This document shows positions 1 to 8,846 of a DNA stretch of 64,000 bases, piece after piece. Each line of letters starts with the position of its first letter. Position 1 is the first letter of the stretch. Both the position numbers and the translations under genes were made by a program. Below the pieces are notes generated by a model. That model had not been told where the DNA came from, searched no databases, and saw only the letters and a list, made by a program, of their open reading frames with translations. Origin of the DNA: Alphaproteobacteria bacterium (GTDB lineage: Bacteria > Pseudomonadota > Alphaproteobacteria > Micavibrionales > UBA2020); the NCBI GenBank assembly GCA_025934695.1, contig JAICWS010000002.1, forward strand, positions 620,001 to 684,000, given 5' to 3'.

Positions 1-281
1 AGCCCGTAGGCGGCGACGACCGCGAGATCGAGGTTCAGCGCCTTGAAATCGGCGCGCGCCTGTTCGCTTTTCTTGAGCGATTTCGGGTGGCGCACGGGGA
101 TGCCCAGTTCTTCCGCGCGCTTGTGCACGGGCGAGGGCTGCAACTTGTGGCCGCGTCCCGCGGGCCGCGGCGGCTGGGAGTAAACGGCCACGATCTCATG
201 CCCCGCCGCATGCAGCGCGTTCAGCGCCTGCACGGCGAAGTCCGGGGTGCCCATGAAGGCGATGCGGAGTTTCTTCGTCAT
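1..281 (-). CDS. fmt: Methionyl-tRNA formyltransferase, 5' part only
   Basis: This enzyme formylates the initiator Met-tRNA in the cytoplasm. Only about 93 codons are inside the window; the rest lies past the left edge. The N-terminus ([17 protein letters not shown]) and the following PPRPAGRG and SPVHKRA segments match the start of the formyl-tetrahydrofolate-binding Rossmann domain. The catalytic region cannot be seen. It lies 111 bp downstream of def on the same strand, the usual def-fmt order of Alphaproteobacteria, so co-transcription is likely. The ATG at 279-281 is the only start that keeps the conserved GTPDF near residue 10. Confidence 0.95.
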   Translation of the reverse strand, partial: MTKKLRIAFMGTPDFAVQALNALHAAGHEIVAVYSQPPRPAGRGHKLQPSPVHKRAEELGIPVRHPKSLKKSEQARADFKALNLDLAVVAAYG

Positions 282-310
282 GTTAGAGGTTTAGCAGTTT
301 TCCCCGCTGC

Positions 311-339
311 CGTCATCCCTGCGCAAGCGGGGATCTCGT
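311..339. repeat. Solo unit of the GCGNAAGC palindromic repeat
   Basis: A single imperfect palindrome (GTCATCCCTGCGCAAGCGGGGATC core) lies between def and fmt. It belongs to the same family as the paired copies near 48.05 kb and 53.0 kb but has no inverted partner here. It could fold into a hairpin in the def-fmt transcript. Confidence 0.7.
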
Positions 340-392
340 AAGGAAAAGGGAGGGGTCGGTTCATGCGGCGCGGGATGGTAAAACGGGAATGA

Positions 393-986
393 TTAAAGCA
401 CATGCGACGCGGCGAGATCGTCGGCGTTTTCCTTGGTGAACTTGCGCAGCTTGCGCATGACGATGTCGCGCTTGAGGGTTGACAGATGATCAACGAAAAG
501 TATGCCGTTGAGATGGTCCATCTCGTGCTGCAGGCAGGTGGCGAGCAGCCCGTCGGCTTCGATCTCCTGCTGCTTGCCGTCATAGCCGAGGAATTTCACG
601 CGCACGCGCTTGGGGCGCTCGACCTCGGCATACTGACCCGGAACGGAAAGGCAGCCTTCGTCATAGATATTGCTTTCTTCCGAAGACCAGACGATTTCCG
701 GGTTCACGAAGAACTGCGGCTTGCCAGGCCTGCGCACCTTGGGCAGCCCGTCATCGGGCTTTTCGCCGTCTGTCTCGTCATCATCATTCTTCTGGTCGAC
801 GTCGAGGACGAGGAGGCGGACGGATTCACCCACCTGCGGCGCGGCGAGGCCGATGCCGGGCGCTGCATACATGGTCTCCAGCATATCGTCCATGAGCTTG
901 CGCAGCTCGTCGTTCACCTGCGCCACCGGCTCGGCGATTTTCTTCAGCACCGCGGCGGGTGCGACGTATATCTTTTTAATGGCCAT
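393..986 (-). CDS. def: Peptide deformylase
   Basis: It removes the formyl group from the N-terminal methionine of new proteins. All three family motifs are present in order: GIGLAAPQVG, EGCLSVPG and QHEMDHLNG, which carry the metal ligands (one Cys, two His) and the catalytic Glu. The 197-residue length is slightly above the usual 165-185 because of an acidic insertion (DQKNDDDETDGEK) between motifs 1 and 2. I chose the ATG at 984-986 (MAIKKIYVAP), where family homology begins. An upstream in-frame start would translate through the 1004-1023 hairpin. It is followed by fmt. Confidence 0.96.
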   Translation of the reverse strand: MAIKKIYVAPAAVLKKIAEPVAQVNDELRKLMDDMLETMYAAPGIGLAAPQVGESVRLLVLDVDQKNDDDETDGEKPDDGLPKVRRPGKPQFFVNPEIVWSSEESNIYDEGCLSVPGQYAEVERPKRVRVKFLGYDGKQQEIEADGLLATCLQHEMDHLNGILFVDHLSTLKRDIVMRKLRKFTKENADDLAASHVL

Positions 987-1003
987 ATAAACTTCTTGCT
1001 CTG

Positions 1004-1023
1004 CTCCTCCCCAAGGGGAGGAG
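1004..1023. repeat. 9-bp perfect hairpin upstream of def
   Basis: CTCCTCCCC at 1004-1012 pairs with GGGGAGGAG at 1015-1023 across a 2-nt gap. It lies 18 bases upstream of the def start codon, so in the transcript it would form a stable stem in the leader. It resembles one arm of the larger CTCTCCC repeats near 45.3 and 62.3 kb. Function is unknown. Confidence 0.6.
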
Positions 1024-1066
1024 ATCAAGCGCGAATATAGGCGATTTGTTTAAAAAATCAAGAAAA

Positions 1067-2347
1067 TCAGCCGTTTTCGACCGTTTTCAAGGGGGTGACG
1101 GTGGCTTCATGTTCGGCGCTATCGTCTTCCAGAAGCCCTTGCGGCATGGTCTTCGAGGCCTTGATCCCCAAAGCCTGCAGGTCCTGCGTCTTTTTCAGGA
1201 TATTGCCGGGACCGGTGGTGAGGTTCTTATAGGCCTTGTCATAGGTGTCATGCGCGGCGGAGAGTTTCTTGCCGAGATCGTCCATGTCTTTGACGAAGAC
1301 GGCGACCTTGTCGTAGAGCAGCCCGCCCTGCTTGGCGATTTCCAGCGTATTGCGGTTCTGCCGCTCGATGCGCCAGAGCGACGCGATCGTGCGCAGCGTG
1401 GCAAACAGCGTGACGGGCGAGACGATGACGACCTTCTTTTCCCAGGCGTTCGAATGCAGGCTCGCGTCTTCCTGCACGGCCAGCGAATAGGCGCCTTCGA
1501 TGGGCATGAACAGCAGCACCATGTCGGGCGCGCCCAGCCGGTCGAGATCCTGGTAGCGCCGCGCTTCCAGCCCTGCCACATGGGCGCGGATGGAGTTGAG
1601 GAATTCTTTCAGCGCGAGAGCGCGCGCGGTTTCATCCTCCGCGCCGCAGAAACGCTCGTAATGCGTCAGCGAAACCTTCGCATCCACGATGATGTGCTTG
1701 TTGTCGGGCAGGTTGACGATGACATCGGGGCGCTGCGCCCGGCCCTCGGCATCCTTCAGGCCCAGGTCGGCGCCCTGCACGATATAATCCTCGTCGCGGC
1801 GCAACCCGGACTCCTCGAGGATTTTCTCGAGCATCACCTCGCCCCAGTTGCCTTGGGCCTTCACGTCGCCTTTGAGCGCGCGGGTGAGGCTCTCGGTCTG
1901 GGCCGACATCTTCTCATTCACCGAGACGATGTTCTCGATCTCCTTGCGCAACGAAAACTGCTCTTTCGCCTGCTGGCCGAAGGACTCGTCGACCTTCTTC
2001 TGGAATTCCTGAAGCTTCTCTTTCAGCGGATTCAAAAGCTGGCCCAGGCCTTCCTGCGACTCTTTCTTAAAGGTCGCGGATTTCTGTTCGAAGATGCGGT
2101 TGGCGAGGTTTTCGAATTGCAGTGTAAACTTCTTTTCCATTTGCTCGAGGTCGGTCTTCTGGCGCTTCAGCGCCTCCTCGAGCGCGAGCGCCTCCGTCTC
2201 GGCCCTCGTTTTTTCCTGCAGCAGTTCCTGCACCTGTGCGGTTAGCTTCTCGCTAACCGATCTGTATTTGCCGTAAGCAAGCCACGCGGCCAAGAACCCC
2301 GCGACGGCGCCGGCAAAAAGCGAGAGTGCATCAGGCGTGAAAGGCAT
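1067..2347 (-). CDS. rmuC: DNA recombination protein RmuC homologue
   Basis: RmuC proteins limit sequence inversions and resemble nucleases; the exact role is not settled. This 426-residue protein has one N-terminal membrane segment (about residues 9-25, LFAGAVAGFLAAWLAYG), a long charged coiled coil (about 30-130) and the conserved C-terminal domain with NWGEVMLEKILEESGL, RPDVIVNLPD and IIVDAKVSL, the last carrying nuclease-like Asp and Lys. Length and domain order are normal for the family. It sits upstream of def and fmt on the same strand, about 80 bp from the def start, a recurrent alphaproteobacterial arrangement. Confidence 0.93.
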   Translation of the reverse strand: MPFTPDALSLFAGAVAGFLAAWLAYGKYRSVSEKLTAQVQELLQEKTRAETEALALEEALKRQKTDLEQMEKKFTLQFENLANRIFEQKSATFKKESQEGLGQLLNPLKEKLQEFQKKVDESFGQQAKEQFSLRKEIENIVSVNEKMSAQTESLTRALKGDVKAQGNWGEVMLEKILEESGLRRDEDYIVQGADLGLKDAEGRAQRPDVIVNLPDNKHIIVDAKVSLTHYERFCGAEDETARALALKEFLNSIRAHVAGLEARRYQDLDRLGAPDMVLLFMPIEGAYSLAVQEDASLHSNAWEKKVVIVSPVTLFATLRTIASLWRIERQNRNTLEIAKQGGLLYDKVAVFVKDMDDLGKKLSAAHDTYDKAYKNLTTGPGNILKKTQDLQALGIKASKTMPQGLLEDDSAEHEATVTPLKTVENG

Positions 2348-2502
2348 GATTGACGGGCCTTTATTGACGAATGTGACGGGAATCGAACCGCCGGATTCTA
2401 GAGTAGCTCAATTGGAATACCAAGAGGGCAGAAAAGAAAAAAAATGGCGGTCTATGAAAAAGACGAGCCAAAAACTATTAGGCGAACGGGTGTTCATTCA
2501 AC

Positions 2503-2536
2503 TAAATTACCTTATCGCGGTGCGAGGGGTAATTTA
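2503..2536. promoter_or_regulatory. 9-bp perfect inverted repeat upstream of the AAA+ gene
   Basis: TAAATTACC at 2503-2511 and GGTAATTTA at 2528-2536 are exact reverse complements with a 16-nt spacer. The site ends 60 bp before the ATG at 2597, in an AT-rich stretch (about 2420-2560) that contrasts with the GC-rich surroundings and probably holds the promoter. It could be an operator or a leader hairpin. No T-run follows the right arm, so it is not an obvious terminator. Confidence 0.5.
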
Positions 2537-2596
2537 AATAACATGCATCTGTCTCAAGGGTAAGAAAATTGCCCAGGACAGCCAGTAGGGGGTTTC

Positions 2597-4036
2597 ATGC
2601 CTGAAATGACCAAACACCTGATCGTCGACCTGAAAACAGGATATGCTTACGGCGTTAAGCTCGACGAGAACGGCGAATGCAAGGCCGTCCAGCCGCTGAA
2701 TTCCGCCATCGAGTCTCTCGACGGCCGCGTCATCAACAAATTCGGGCCGCTGCTCGCCGACCGCAATCCCTTCGGCGGCACGCCCGAGAATCCGAACACG
2801 CTTCCCTACGGGCAAACCACCTATGCCGTCGAAATGACGGCTGACGGAAAAACCGGCAAGCTCTTCACGCTGGTCTGGCCGAAGAAGGAAGACGCCGACA
2901 AGGGCGTTCTCCCCGTCGTCGCCACCAAGCCGCTGCCCGAGAACCTGATGGAAAGCGGCATCGCCGCCACGCCCAAGGGCCTCAAAGACGCCAAGGGCGC
3001 GGGCGTCGACGACGAAACGACGCTGAAAAAGGCGCTCGAGAACATCGACAATATGATCGGCCTCGACACGGCCAAGCGCGACATCAAGCAGAACATCGCC
3101 GTCGCCCGCTTCAACCGCATGAAGACGGAACTGGGCCTGGCGACCAAGCCGATCTCGCGCCACATGGTCTTCACCGGCAACCCCGGTACGGGCAAAACCA
3201 CCTTCGCCCGCGAAGTCGCCAAGGTTTATCATGCGCTGGGATTCATCGAAAAACCCATCGTTCACGAGGTTAAACGCGAAGATCTGGTCGCCGGTTTCGT
3301 CGGCCAGACCGCGCTGAAAACCAAGGAGCAGATCGACAAGGCCAAGGGCGGCATCCTCTTCATCGACGAGGCTTATGCCCTGTCGCGCGAAGCGGGCCCC
3401 GGCTCTGACTCGAAAGACTTTGGCCGCGAGGCGATCGACACGCTGGTCGCCGCGATGGAAAACATGCGCGAAGACCTGATCGTCATCGTCGCCGGCTATC
3501 CGGACCCGATGAAGAAGTTCATCGATTCCAACGAAGGCCTCAAGTCGCGCTTCATGACCTACATCAGCTTCGACGACTACACGCTGCCGCAGCTGGGCCA
3601 GATCATGGACAGCATGCTCAAAGAACGCGGCTACACCATGACGCCCGAAGCCAAGGATCACTCCATGAAGATCCTGGGCGAAGAACAAGCCCGCGCCAAG
3701 AAGGACTTCGGCAACGGCCGCACCGTGCGCAACATGGTCGAAAAGGCCGAAAAGGAACTGGCGCTGCGTCTCGAAGTCGAGCACAAGCTGGACCGCAACT
3801 CCGGTATTTCGACCGACGATCTCAAGAAGGCGCTTACGACCATCACTTTCGCCGATGTGAAGGACATCTCGCTGCAGGGTCTGACCGGTCCGAAGGCGAA
3901 GCCGGCCAAATTCGGTTTCGACACCGACGAAAGCCCGATGGCCAAAGCCTTCAACGACAACAAGCCGGCGGCTCCCGCCGTCGAAGAGCAGAAGCCTGCG
4001 CCGCGCAAACACGGGAAGCAGCCCAAGCCGCAGTGA
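2597..4036 (+). CDS. AAA+ ATPase of the CbxX/CfqX (SpoVK-like) family
   Basis: A 479-residue single-AAA protein. The N-terminal ~150 residues have no motif I recognise. The AAA+ module follows, with Walker A GNPGTGKTTFA, the pore-side segment VGQTALKTKEQ, Walker B GGILFIDEAYAL and a sensor region KSRFMTYISF. Walker A plus the FIDEAYAL Walker B is diagnostic of the CbxX/SpoVK group, which includes the Rubisco activase CbbX. No Rubisco gene is near, so that substrate is not implied. The C-terminus is a Pro/Lys-rich tail. The ATG at 2597 has a G-rich Shine-Dalgarno (AGGGGG) 4-5 bases upstream. A strong terminator follows. Confidence 0.88.
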   Translation: MPEMTKHLIVDLKTGYAYGVKLDENGECKAVQPLNSAIESLDGRVINKFGPLLADRNPFGGTPENPNTLPYGQTTYAVEMTADGKTGKLFTLVWPKKEDADKGVLPVVATKPLPENLMESGIAATPKGLKDAKGAGVDDETTLKKALENIDNMIGLDTAKRDIKQNIAVARFNRMKTELGLATKPISRHMVFTGNPGTGKTTFAREVAKVYHALGFIEKPIVHEVKREDLVAGFVGQTALKTKEQIDKAKGGILFIDEAYALSREAGPGSDSKDFGREAIDTLVAAMENMREDLIVIVAGYPDPMKKFIDSNEGLKSRFMTYISFDDYTLPQLGQIMDSMLKERGYTMTPEAKDHSMKILGEEQARAKKDFGNGRTVRNMVEKAEKELALRLEVEHKLDRNSGISTDDLKKALTTITFADVKDISLQGLTGPKAKPAKFGFDTDESPMAKAFNDNKPAAPAVEEQKPAPRKHGKQPKPQ

Positions 4037-4066
4037 TATAATTTACATAAAATAAAAGACAACCAG

Positions 4067-4100
4067 GGCGGGATGATTTAATCGATCATCCCGCCTTTAT
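4067..4100 (+). terminator. Rho-independent terminator after the AAA+ gene
   Basis: A perfect 11-bp stem, 4067-4077 with 4085-4095, closes a 7-nt loop and is followed by TTTATTTAT. It lies 30 bp past the stop codon at 4036 and ahead of the predicted cysD promoter, which separates the two transcription units. Confidence 0.9.
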
Positions 4101-4114
4101 TTATGCCTGCCGGG

Positions 4115-4143
4115 TTGAGGCAAAAGCCTTCTCCTGCTATATC
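4115..4143 (+). promoter_or_regulatory. Candidate sigma-70 promoter for cysD
   Basis: TTGAGG at 4115-4120 and TATATC at 4138-4143 are spaced by 17 bp and lie just downstream of the 4067-4100 terminator and 35 bp before the cysD ATG. Hexamer match and spacing are reasonable; there is no experimental support. Confidence 0.45.
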
Positions 4144-4178
4144 AACTGCATTATCCGAAAAGGGGGCAAGGACGGAAA

Positions 4179-4976
4179 ATGCAGGATTATCTCGACGACC
4201 TCGAATCCAGGTCCATCTACATCCTTCGCGAAGCCTATAACCGCATCAAGCCTTTGGGCATGCTCTGGTCCATCGGCAAAGATTCGACCGCCCTCCTGTG
4301 GCTGATCCGCAAAGCTTTCTTCGGCCGCATCCCTTTTCCGATGATCCAGCTCGATACCCAGATGGAGCTTCCGGAAGTCTATGAATTCCGCGACATGCTC
4401 ATCAAAAAGTGGGGTTTTGAATTCCATGCCGAAATGTGCCCGCCGGAAGAGGAGATGGACCAGACGCTTCCTCCCGCGACGCGCGCGGCTTCTCGCAAGA
4501 CGCAGGGCCTCAAGAACCTCATCACCCGTGACAAGTATAAAGGCATCATCGTCGGCATCCGCCGCGACGAACAGGCCATGCGCGCCAAGGAACGCGTCTT
4601 CAGTCCGCGCTCCTTCGACGGTGCCTGGGATTATAAAGACCAGCCGGCCGAATTCTGGGACCAGTACAAGACCGAATTCCCCGAAGGCACGCATGTGCGC
4701 ATCCATCCCATCCTGCACTGGCGCGAGATCGACATCTGGCGCTATACGCTGCGGGAGAATATCCCTTACGTGCCGCTGTACCTTGCGAAGAACGGGCTGC
4801 GTTACCGCTCGCTCGGCGAAAAGAACATCACCACGCCGATCCAGAGCAACGCCTCGACGCTCGAGGAAATCATCGCCGAGCTTGAGACCACCAAGGCGTC
4901 CGAGCGCGCGGGCCGCACGATGGACCATGATTCAGAAGACAGCTTCGAGCGCCTGCGCCGCAGCGGGTATATGTGA
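4179..4976 (+). CDS. cysD: Sulfate adenylyltransferase subunit 2
   Basis: With CysN it makes adenosine 5'-phosphosulfate from ATP and sulfate, the first step of sulfate assimilation. The PP-loop SIGKDS is at residues 31-36, followed by family segments GIRRDEQAMRAKER and RYRSLG, and the C-terminus RLRRSGYM. At 265 residues it is shorter than the 302 of E. coli CysD. The missing part is mainly an insertion just before the RYRSLG segment, so this is a compact variant rather than a truncation. The ATG has AAGGACGG upstream. It is the first gene of the cysD-cysNC-cysQ unit, with a 184-bp hairpin-rich gap before cysNC. Confidence 0.95.
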   Translation: MQDYLDDLESRSIYILREAYNRIKPLGMLWSIGKDSTALLWLIRKAFFGRIPFPMIQLDTQMELPEVYEFRDMLIKKWGFEFHAEMCPPEEEMDQTLPPATRAASRKTQGLKNLITRDKYKGIIVGIRRDEQAMRAKERVFSPRSFDGAWDYKDQPAEFWDQYKTEFPEGTHVRIHPILHWREIDIWRYTLRENIPYVPLYLAKNGLRYRSLGEKNITTPIQSNASTLEEIIAELETTKASERAGRTMDHDSEDSFERLRRSGYM

Positions 4977-5008
4977 TGCGCGGTATCTGGGCAAATATAT
5001 GCGCTGGC

Positions 5009-5025
5009 GGCGAGCGCAGCTCGCC
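5009..5025. repeat. 7-bp hairpin in the cysD-cysNC gap
   Basis: GGCGAGC (5009-5015) and GCTCGCC (5019-5025) are exact reverse complements with a 3-nt loop. It is the first of three consecutive stems between cysD and cysNC. Confidence 0.6.
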
Positions 5026-5043
5026 AATCGACTTTTGCAATTT

Positions 5044-5108
5044 CGCGCGAAGTAACGAAGTTACGAAGAAAGGTCGCAACGCCCTTCGTAACTTCGTAAC
5101 TTCGCGCG
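5044..5108. repeat. 25-bp inverted repeat between cysD and cysNC
   Basis: The arms 5044-5068 and 5084-5108 are reverse complements over 25 bases with one mismatch, around a 15-nt loop. Each arm contains an internal direct repeat of the unit CGAAGTTA. No T-run follows, so simple termination is unlikely. It could act as a transcript-stabilising or attenuating stem, or be a small dispersed element inserted between two operon genes. Confidence 0.75.
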
Positions 5109-5125
5109 GTTTCCCGCATTTTAAT

Positions 5126-5144
5126 GAGCGGACCGCGTCCGCTC
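5126..5144. repeat. 8-bp hairpin before the cysNC ribosome binding site
   Basis: GAGCGGAC (5126-5133) and GTCCGCTC (5137-5144) are exact reverse complements with a 3-nt loop. The right arm ends just before the cysNC Shine-Dalgarno (AGGAG, about 5147-5151), so folding could affect access to the ribosome binding site. Confidence 0.6.
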
Positions 5145-5160
5145 GCAGGAGCGTTATCTA

Positions 5161-7068
5161 ATGTCTGACCAGGCACAGAAACTCGGCGTCGTCATCGTGG
5201 GCCATGTGGACCACGGCAAATCCACCCTGATCGGCCGCCTGCTGCACGATACGGGCAGCTTCATGGAGGGCAAGCTCGAGGAGCTCAAAGCCGTCTGCGC
5301 GCGCCGCAACGTGGAATTCGAATGGTCCTTCCTGCTCGATGCCTTCCAGGCCGAGCGCGACCAGGCCATCACCATCGACACGACGCAGATCTGGTTCAAG
5401 ACCAAGAAGCGCAACTACGTCATCATCGACGCGCCGGGCCACCGCGAATTCCTGAAGAACATGGTCTCGGGCGCGGCCTTCGCCGACGCCGCGATCCTCG
5501 TTGTCGACGCCAAGGAAGGCGTGCGCGAGCAGACCAAGCGGCATGCGTACCTGCTGCACCTGCTGGGCCTCCAGCAGATCACCGTGGTCATCAACAAGAT
5601 GGACATGGTCGGCTATGCCGAAGAGAGATTCAAAGAGCTGTCGAAGGAAATCACCGCCTACCTGAAGGGCATCGGCGTTACGCCGCATTCAATCATCCCC
5701 ATCGCGGCGCGCCATGGCGACAATATCGCGCACAAGGCGGACAAGGCGATGCCCTGGTTCAAGGGGCTGACGCTGCTTGAAACGCTCGACGTGTTCGAAC
5801 CCATCGCCGCGCCCGTCGACCGCCCCTTGCGCTTCCCGGTGCAGGACGTCTACCGCTACGACGAAATCCGCTACATCGCAGGCCGCGTCGAGGCGGGCAA
5901 GATCCGCAAAGGCGATGTGCTGACCTTCTCGCCCTCGAACCGCACGGCCAAGGTTGTCTCCATCGAGAAATGGGGTTCCAAGCACGATATCCTGTCCGCG
6001 CAGGCGGGGGAAAGCATCGGCGTCACGCTCGACCAGCCGATTTTCGTCGCTCGCGGCGATATCGCGAGCCTGTCCGACAAGGCGCCCGTGCTTGTCAACG
6101 CCTTCCGCGCCAACGTCTTCTGGCTCGGCAAGAAGCCGTTGAAGGTGGGCAGCCATTACAAGATCAAGCTCTCGACTTACGAGGCCACGGTCACGGTACA
6201 GTCCATCGACCGCGTCATCTCCACGGACGATCTGTCGCGCGTCGAGAAAGATTCCGTCGACATCAATGAAATGGCGGAAATCACATTTCATAGCCGCGAA
6301 CTGCTGGCGCTCGACCCGTACCAGGAAAACGCCAAGCTCGGCCGCATCGTCATCGTCGAAAACCATGACGTGGTGGGCGGCGGCATCATCAGCTCGGAAG
6401 GGCTGCACGACATGCGCCACGTCCTGCACAGAACGCAGGATAACCTCCACGCGGTCGATCACCTGCTGGCGCCGGCGGCGCGTGCGGTGCGCAATGGCCA
6501 TCGCGGCGCGGTCATCTGGCTCACCGGACTCTCGGGCGCGGGCAAGTCGACGCTCGCCATGCGCGTCGAGCATGCCTTGTTTAGCCGCGGCATCCAGACC
6601 TACGTGCTGGACGGCGACAACGTGCGCAAGGGCCTGTGCTCCGACCTCAGCTTTACCGCTGAGGCGCGGACCGAAAACATTCGCCGCGTCGGCGAAGTTG
6701 CCGCCCTCATGGCGGACGCGGGGCTTGTTGCCATCACCGCTTTTATTTCGCCTTTCCGTTCCGACCGCCGCCGCGCGCGCGACGCGGGCGGCCAGGCCTT
6801 CCACGAGATTTACGTGAAGGCCGATCTGCAGACCTGCGAAAAGCGCGACCCCAAGGGCCTGTACAAGAAGGCCCGCAAAGGCGAGATCAAGGAGTTCACG
6901 GGCATTTCTTCTCCCTATGAGCCGCCCGAGGCGCCCGAGCTGGTCGTCGACACGACGACCCACGGCATCGACGCCTGCGTCGAGATGATCACCGAGTACA
7001 TTATCAAGACCATTCGCGGCGACCTGCGCCAGAACGTTTCGAGCCTGGCCGGCAAGGTATCGGCATGA
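5161..7068 (+). CDS. cysNC: Bifunctional sulfate adenylyltransferase subunit 1 / APS kinase
   Basis: The N-terminal part is the GTPase subunit of ATP sulfurylase and the C-terminal part phosphorylates APS to PAPS. GTPase motifs are clear: GHVDHGKS (14-21), DAPGH (90-94) and NKMD (145-148), followed by EF-Tu-like beta-barrel domains. The APS kinase domain starts near residue 445 with P-loop GLSGAGKS (456-463) and continues with DGDNVRKGL and FISPFRSDR. The 635-residue length fits a CysN-CysC fusion. The start has AGGAG upstream. The stop overlaps the cysQ start as ATGA. Confidence 0.97.
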   Translation: MSDQAQKLGVVIVGHVDHGKSTLIGRLLHDTGSFMEGKLEELKAVCARRNVEFEWSFLLDAFQAERDQAITIDTTQIWFKTKKRNYVIIDAPGHREFLKNMVSGAAFADAAILVVDAKEGVREQTKRHAYLLHLLGLQQITVVINKMDMVGYAEERFKELSKEITAYLKGIGVTPHSIIPIAARHGDNIAHKADKAMPWFKGLTLLETLDVFEPIAAPVDRPLRFPVQDVYRYDEIRYIAGRVEAGKIRKGDVLTFSPSNRTAKVVSIEKWGSKHDILSAQAGESIGVTLDQPIFVARGDIASLSDKAPVLVNAFRANVFWLGKKPLKVGSHYKIKLSTYEATVTVQSIDRVISTDDLSRVEKDSVDINEMAEITFHSRELLALDPYQENAKLGRIVIVENHDVVGGGIISSEGLHDMRHVLHRTQDNLHAVDHLLAPAARAVRNGHRGAVIWLTGLSGAGKSTLAMRVEHALFSRGIQTYVLDGDNVRKGLCSDLSFTAEARTENIRRVGEVAALMADAGLVAITAFISPFRSDRRRARDAGGQAFHEIYVKADLQTCEKRDPKGLYKKARKGEIKEFTGISSPYEPPEAPELVVDTTTHGIDACVEMITEYIIKTIRGDLRQNVSSLAGKVSA

Positions 7069-7877
7069 CGGATACGCTGAAGCTGGCGCGTGACCTGATC
7101 CCCGTCGCGCGGGAGGCGGGCGCGATCGAACTGAAGTATTACAATACCGGCGCCGAGATCGTCGACAAGGCCGACGGTTCGCCCGTCACTATCGCCGACG
7201 AGGAGGCCGAAAAGTTCATTACCGCGCGGCTCAGGGAAATCGCGCCCGGCATTCCCATCATCGGCGAAGAGGCCGTTGCGGCAGGGACGATTCCCGATAT
7301 CTCGGCCGGCACTTTTTTTCTCGTCGACCCGCTCGACGGCACCAAGGAATTCATCACCGGCGGCGGCGATTTCACGGTCAATATCGCGCTGCTCGTGAAT
7401 AACGAGCCCGTCATGGGCATTATCTATGCGCCTGTTTCGGACGAGCTTTATTTCGCAGGCGGCGGCAAGGCTTTCGCGGTCATCAAGGGCGGACCCGAAA
7501 AACCGATTTCGATCCGTGGCGTGCCCAAGGACGGACTCACTGTTGTCGCTAGTAAACGTCACGGCGACCCCGAAAAACTTGCGGATTTCCTGCGCGGCCG
7601 GAAAGTGGATGCGCTCATCAACCGCTCGTCGTCGCTGAAGTTCTGCGCCATGGCGGCGGGCGAGGCGGATCTTTATCCGCGCCTCGGACCAACCTGCGAA
7701 TGGGACATCGCGGCGGGCGAGGCCATTCTGCGTGCCGCGGGCGGGCAAACTGTCACGCTGGAGGGAAAGCCGATGCCTTATGGCAAGGCGGACCGAAAAT
7801 TCCTCAACCCCGAATTCATCGCCTTCGCTTCCAACGACGCCTACCCCGCGGACAAGCGCGGCAGCGGCGGGAAATAA
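7065..7877 (+). CDS. cysQ: 3'(2'),5'-bisphosphate nucleotidase
   Basis: It hydrolyses PAP, the by-product of PAPS use, to AMP, relieving inhibition of the sulfate pathway. The inositol-monophosphatase fold motifs are present: GEEAVA (near 68), the metal-binding DPLDGT at 88-93 and WDIAAGEA at 213. The 270-residue length is typical of CysQ. It overlaps cysNC by 4 bp (ATGA), so translation is probably coupled. It converges with the TPR gene with only 3 bp between the stop codons. Confidence 0.95.
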   Translation: MTDTLKLARDLIPVAREAGAIELKYYNTGAEIVDKADGSPVTIADEEAEKFITARLREIAPGIPIIGEEAVAAGTIPDISAGTFFLVDPLDGTKEFITGGGDFTVNIALLVNNEPVMGIIYAPVSDELYFAGGGKAFAVIKGGPEKPISIRGVPKDGLTVVASKRHGDPEKLADFLRGRKVDALINRSSSLKFCAMAAGEADLYPRLGPTCEWDIAAGEAILRAAGGQTVTLEGKPMPYGKADRKFLNPEFIAFASNDAYPADKRGSGGK

Positions 7878-7880
7878 TCT

Positions 7881-8846
7881 CTAGAAATCCTTCTTCAGGT
7901 CCTGCGGCGCGAGGTAGTTCTTGCGCACGTAGCGCCGCATGTTCTTCAGCGACAGGTTGATGTAGATCACGAAAATCGTCGGCACATAGAAGGCAAGCAC
8001 GCCCGGGATGTGAAAGCGCTCGAAAAGCCAGAACAGCGCGAGCATCACCGCGGGGAAGAGGAGGAGATGCAGGTAGCGCCTGCGTATCTGCGCGTACCAT
8101 ACCGCCGCCCGGAAGCCGAAGCCGCGAAACGGATTGCGGCGCGTCTCGATGGCGGCGATAAGATAGAGCGCATCGTAATTATTGGGATCCTTCGCGACGA
8201 CGAGCCGCGCATGTTCCATCGCCTCCGCGACTTTTCCTTCGTGCAGCAGCAGCTGGCCCATCAGGATCAGTCCCACCGGGTGGTCGGGCATCAGCCGCAA
8301 CGCTTCCGCGGCGTATTCGCGCGTCTTCCCCCGATTGCCCTTGGTGTAGAACCAGTAACGCGCGCAGTTGATGAGAGCATGGGCATTATGGGGCGAAAGC
8401 TGCAGCGCCTTTTCATAGCATTCGAGCGCCTGCTTGAACTTGCGCTGGCGCCAGCGGATATTGCCCAGCGTTACATGGATATCGGCGCTGCCCGGCATCA
8501 GTTCGAGCGCCTTCTTCGCGTGCTCTTCGGCGCCTTTTTGCCCGGCCTCGCTCAGGATGCTGGCGCAGAGACGGTGTGCCTCCGCCGACAGGGGCGACTT
8601 CGCGACATACGCGCGCGCCATCGTGACGGCTTCCTGCAGCAGTGCTCGGTCCTGCCGCCGCCGGTATTCCTGATACAGGCAGCGCGCGACGCCGCCATAG
8701 GCCGCGCCGGATTCCGGATCCGCTTTCAACGCTTCGCGATACGCTTCGAGCGCCGCCGTGAAATTATTGATGCGGAGCTGGTAGTCGCCGAGACGCATAT
8801 TTCTGCGAAACGGGCTTTCCGGTGGCGGTGCGGTATTACTTTCCAT
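7881..8846 (-). CDS. TPR-repeat protein with C-terminal membrane segments
   Basis: A 321-residue protein built largely of tetratricopeptide repeats (for example NFTAALEAYREALKADPESGAAYGGVA region, about 20-200), which mediate protein binding. The C-terminal part has two hydrophobic stretches (about 265-305, LHLLLFPAVMLALFWLF and VLAFYVPTIFVIYINL), so it is probably anchored in the inner membrane with TPRs in the cytoplasm. It overlaps the upstream AAA+ gene by 11 bp, suggesting a functional pair. No specific family function can be assigned. Confidence 0.8.
   Translation of the reverse strand: MESNTAPPPESPFRRNMRLGDYQLRINNFTAALEAYREALKADPESGAAYGGVARCLYQEYRRRQDRALLQEAVTMARAYVAKSPLSAEAHRLCASILSEAGQKGAEEHAKKALELMPGSADIHVTLGNIRWRQRKFKQALECYEKALQLSPHNAHALINCARYWFYTKGNRGKTREYAAEALRLMPDHPVGLILMGQLLLHEGKVAEAMEHARLVVAKDPNNYDALYLIAAIETRRNPFRGFGFRAAVWYAQIRRRYLHLLLFPAVMLALFWLFERFHIPGVLAFYVPTIFVIYINLSLKNMRRYVRKNYLAPQDLKKDF

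Noticed and set aside
2370-2420. tRNA-like pieces: a T-arm-like stretch on the minus strand and a D-arm-like stretch (TAGCTCAATTGG) on the plus strand
   Set aside because: They are on opposite strands, the T-stem does not pair properly and no cloverleaf can be drawn. At most tRNA debris.
2534-4012. Long open frame antisense to the AAA+ gene
   Set aside because: Composition is typical of a GC-rich shadow frame, with no motifs; the plus-strand AAA+ motifs are decisive.
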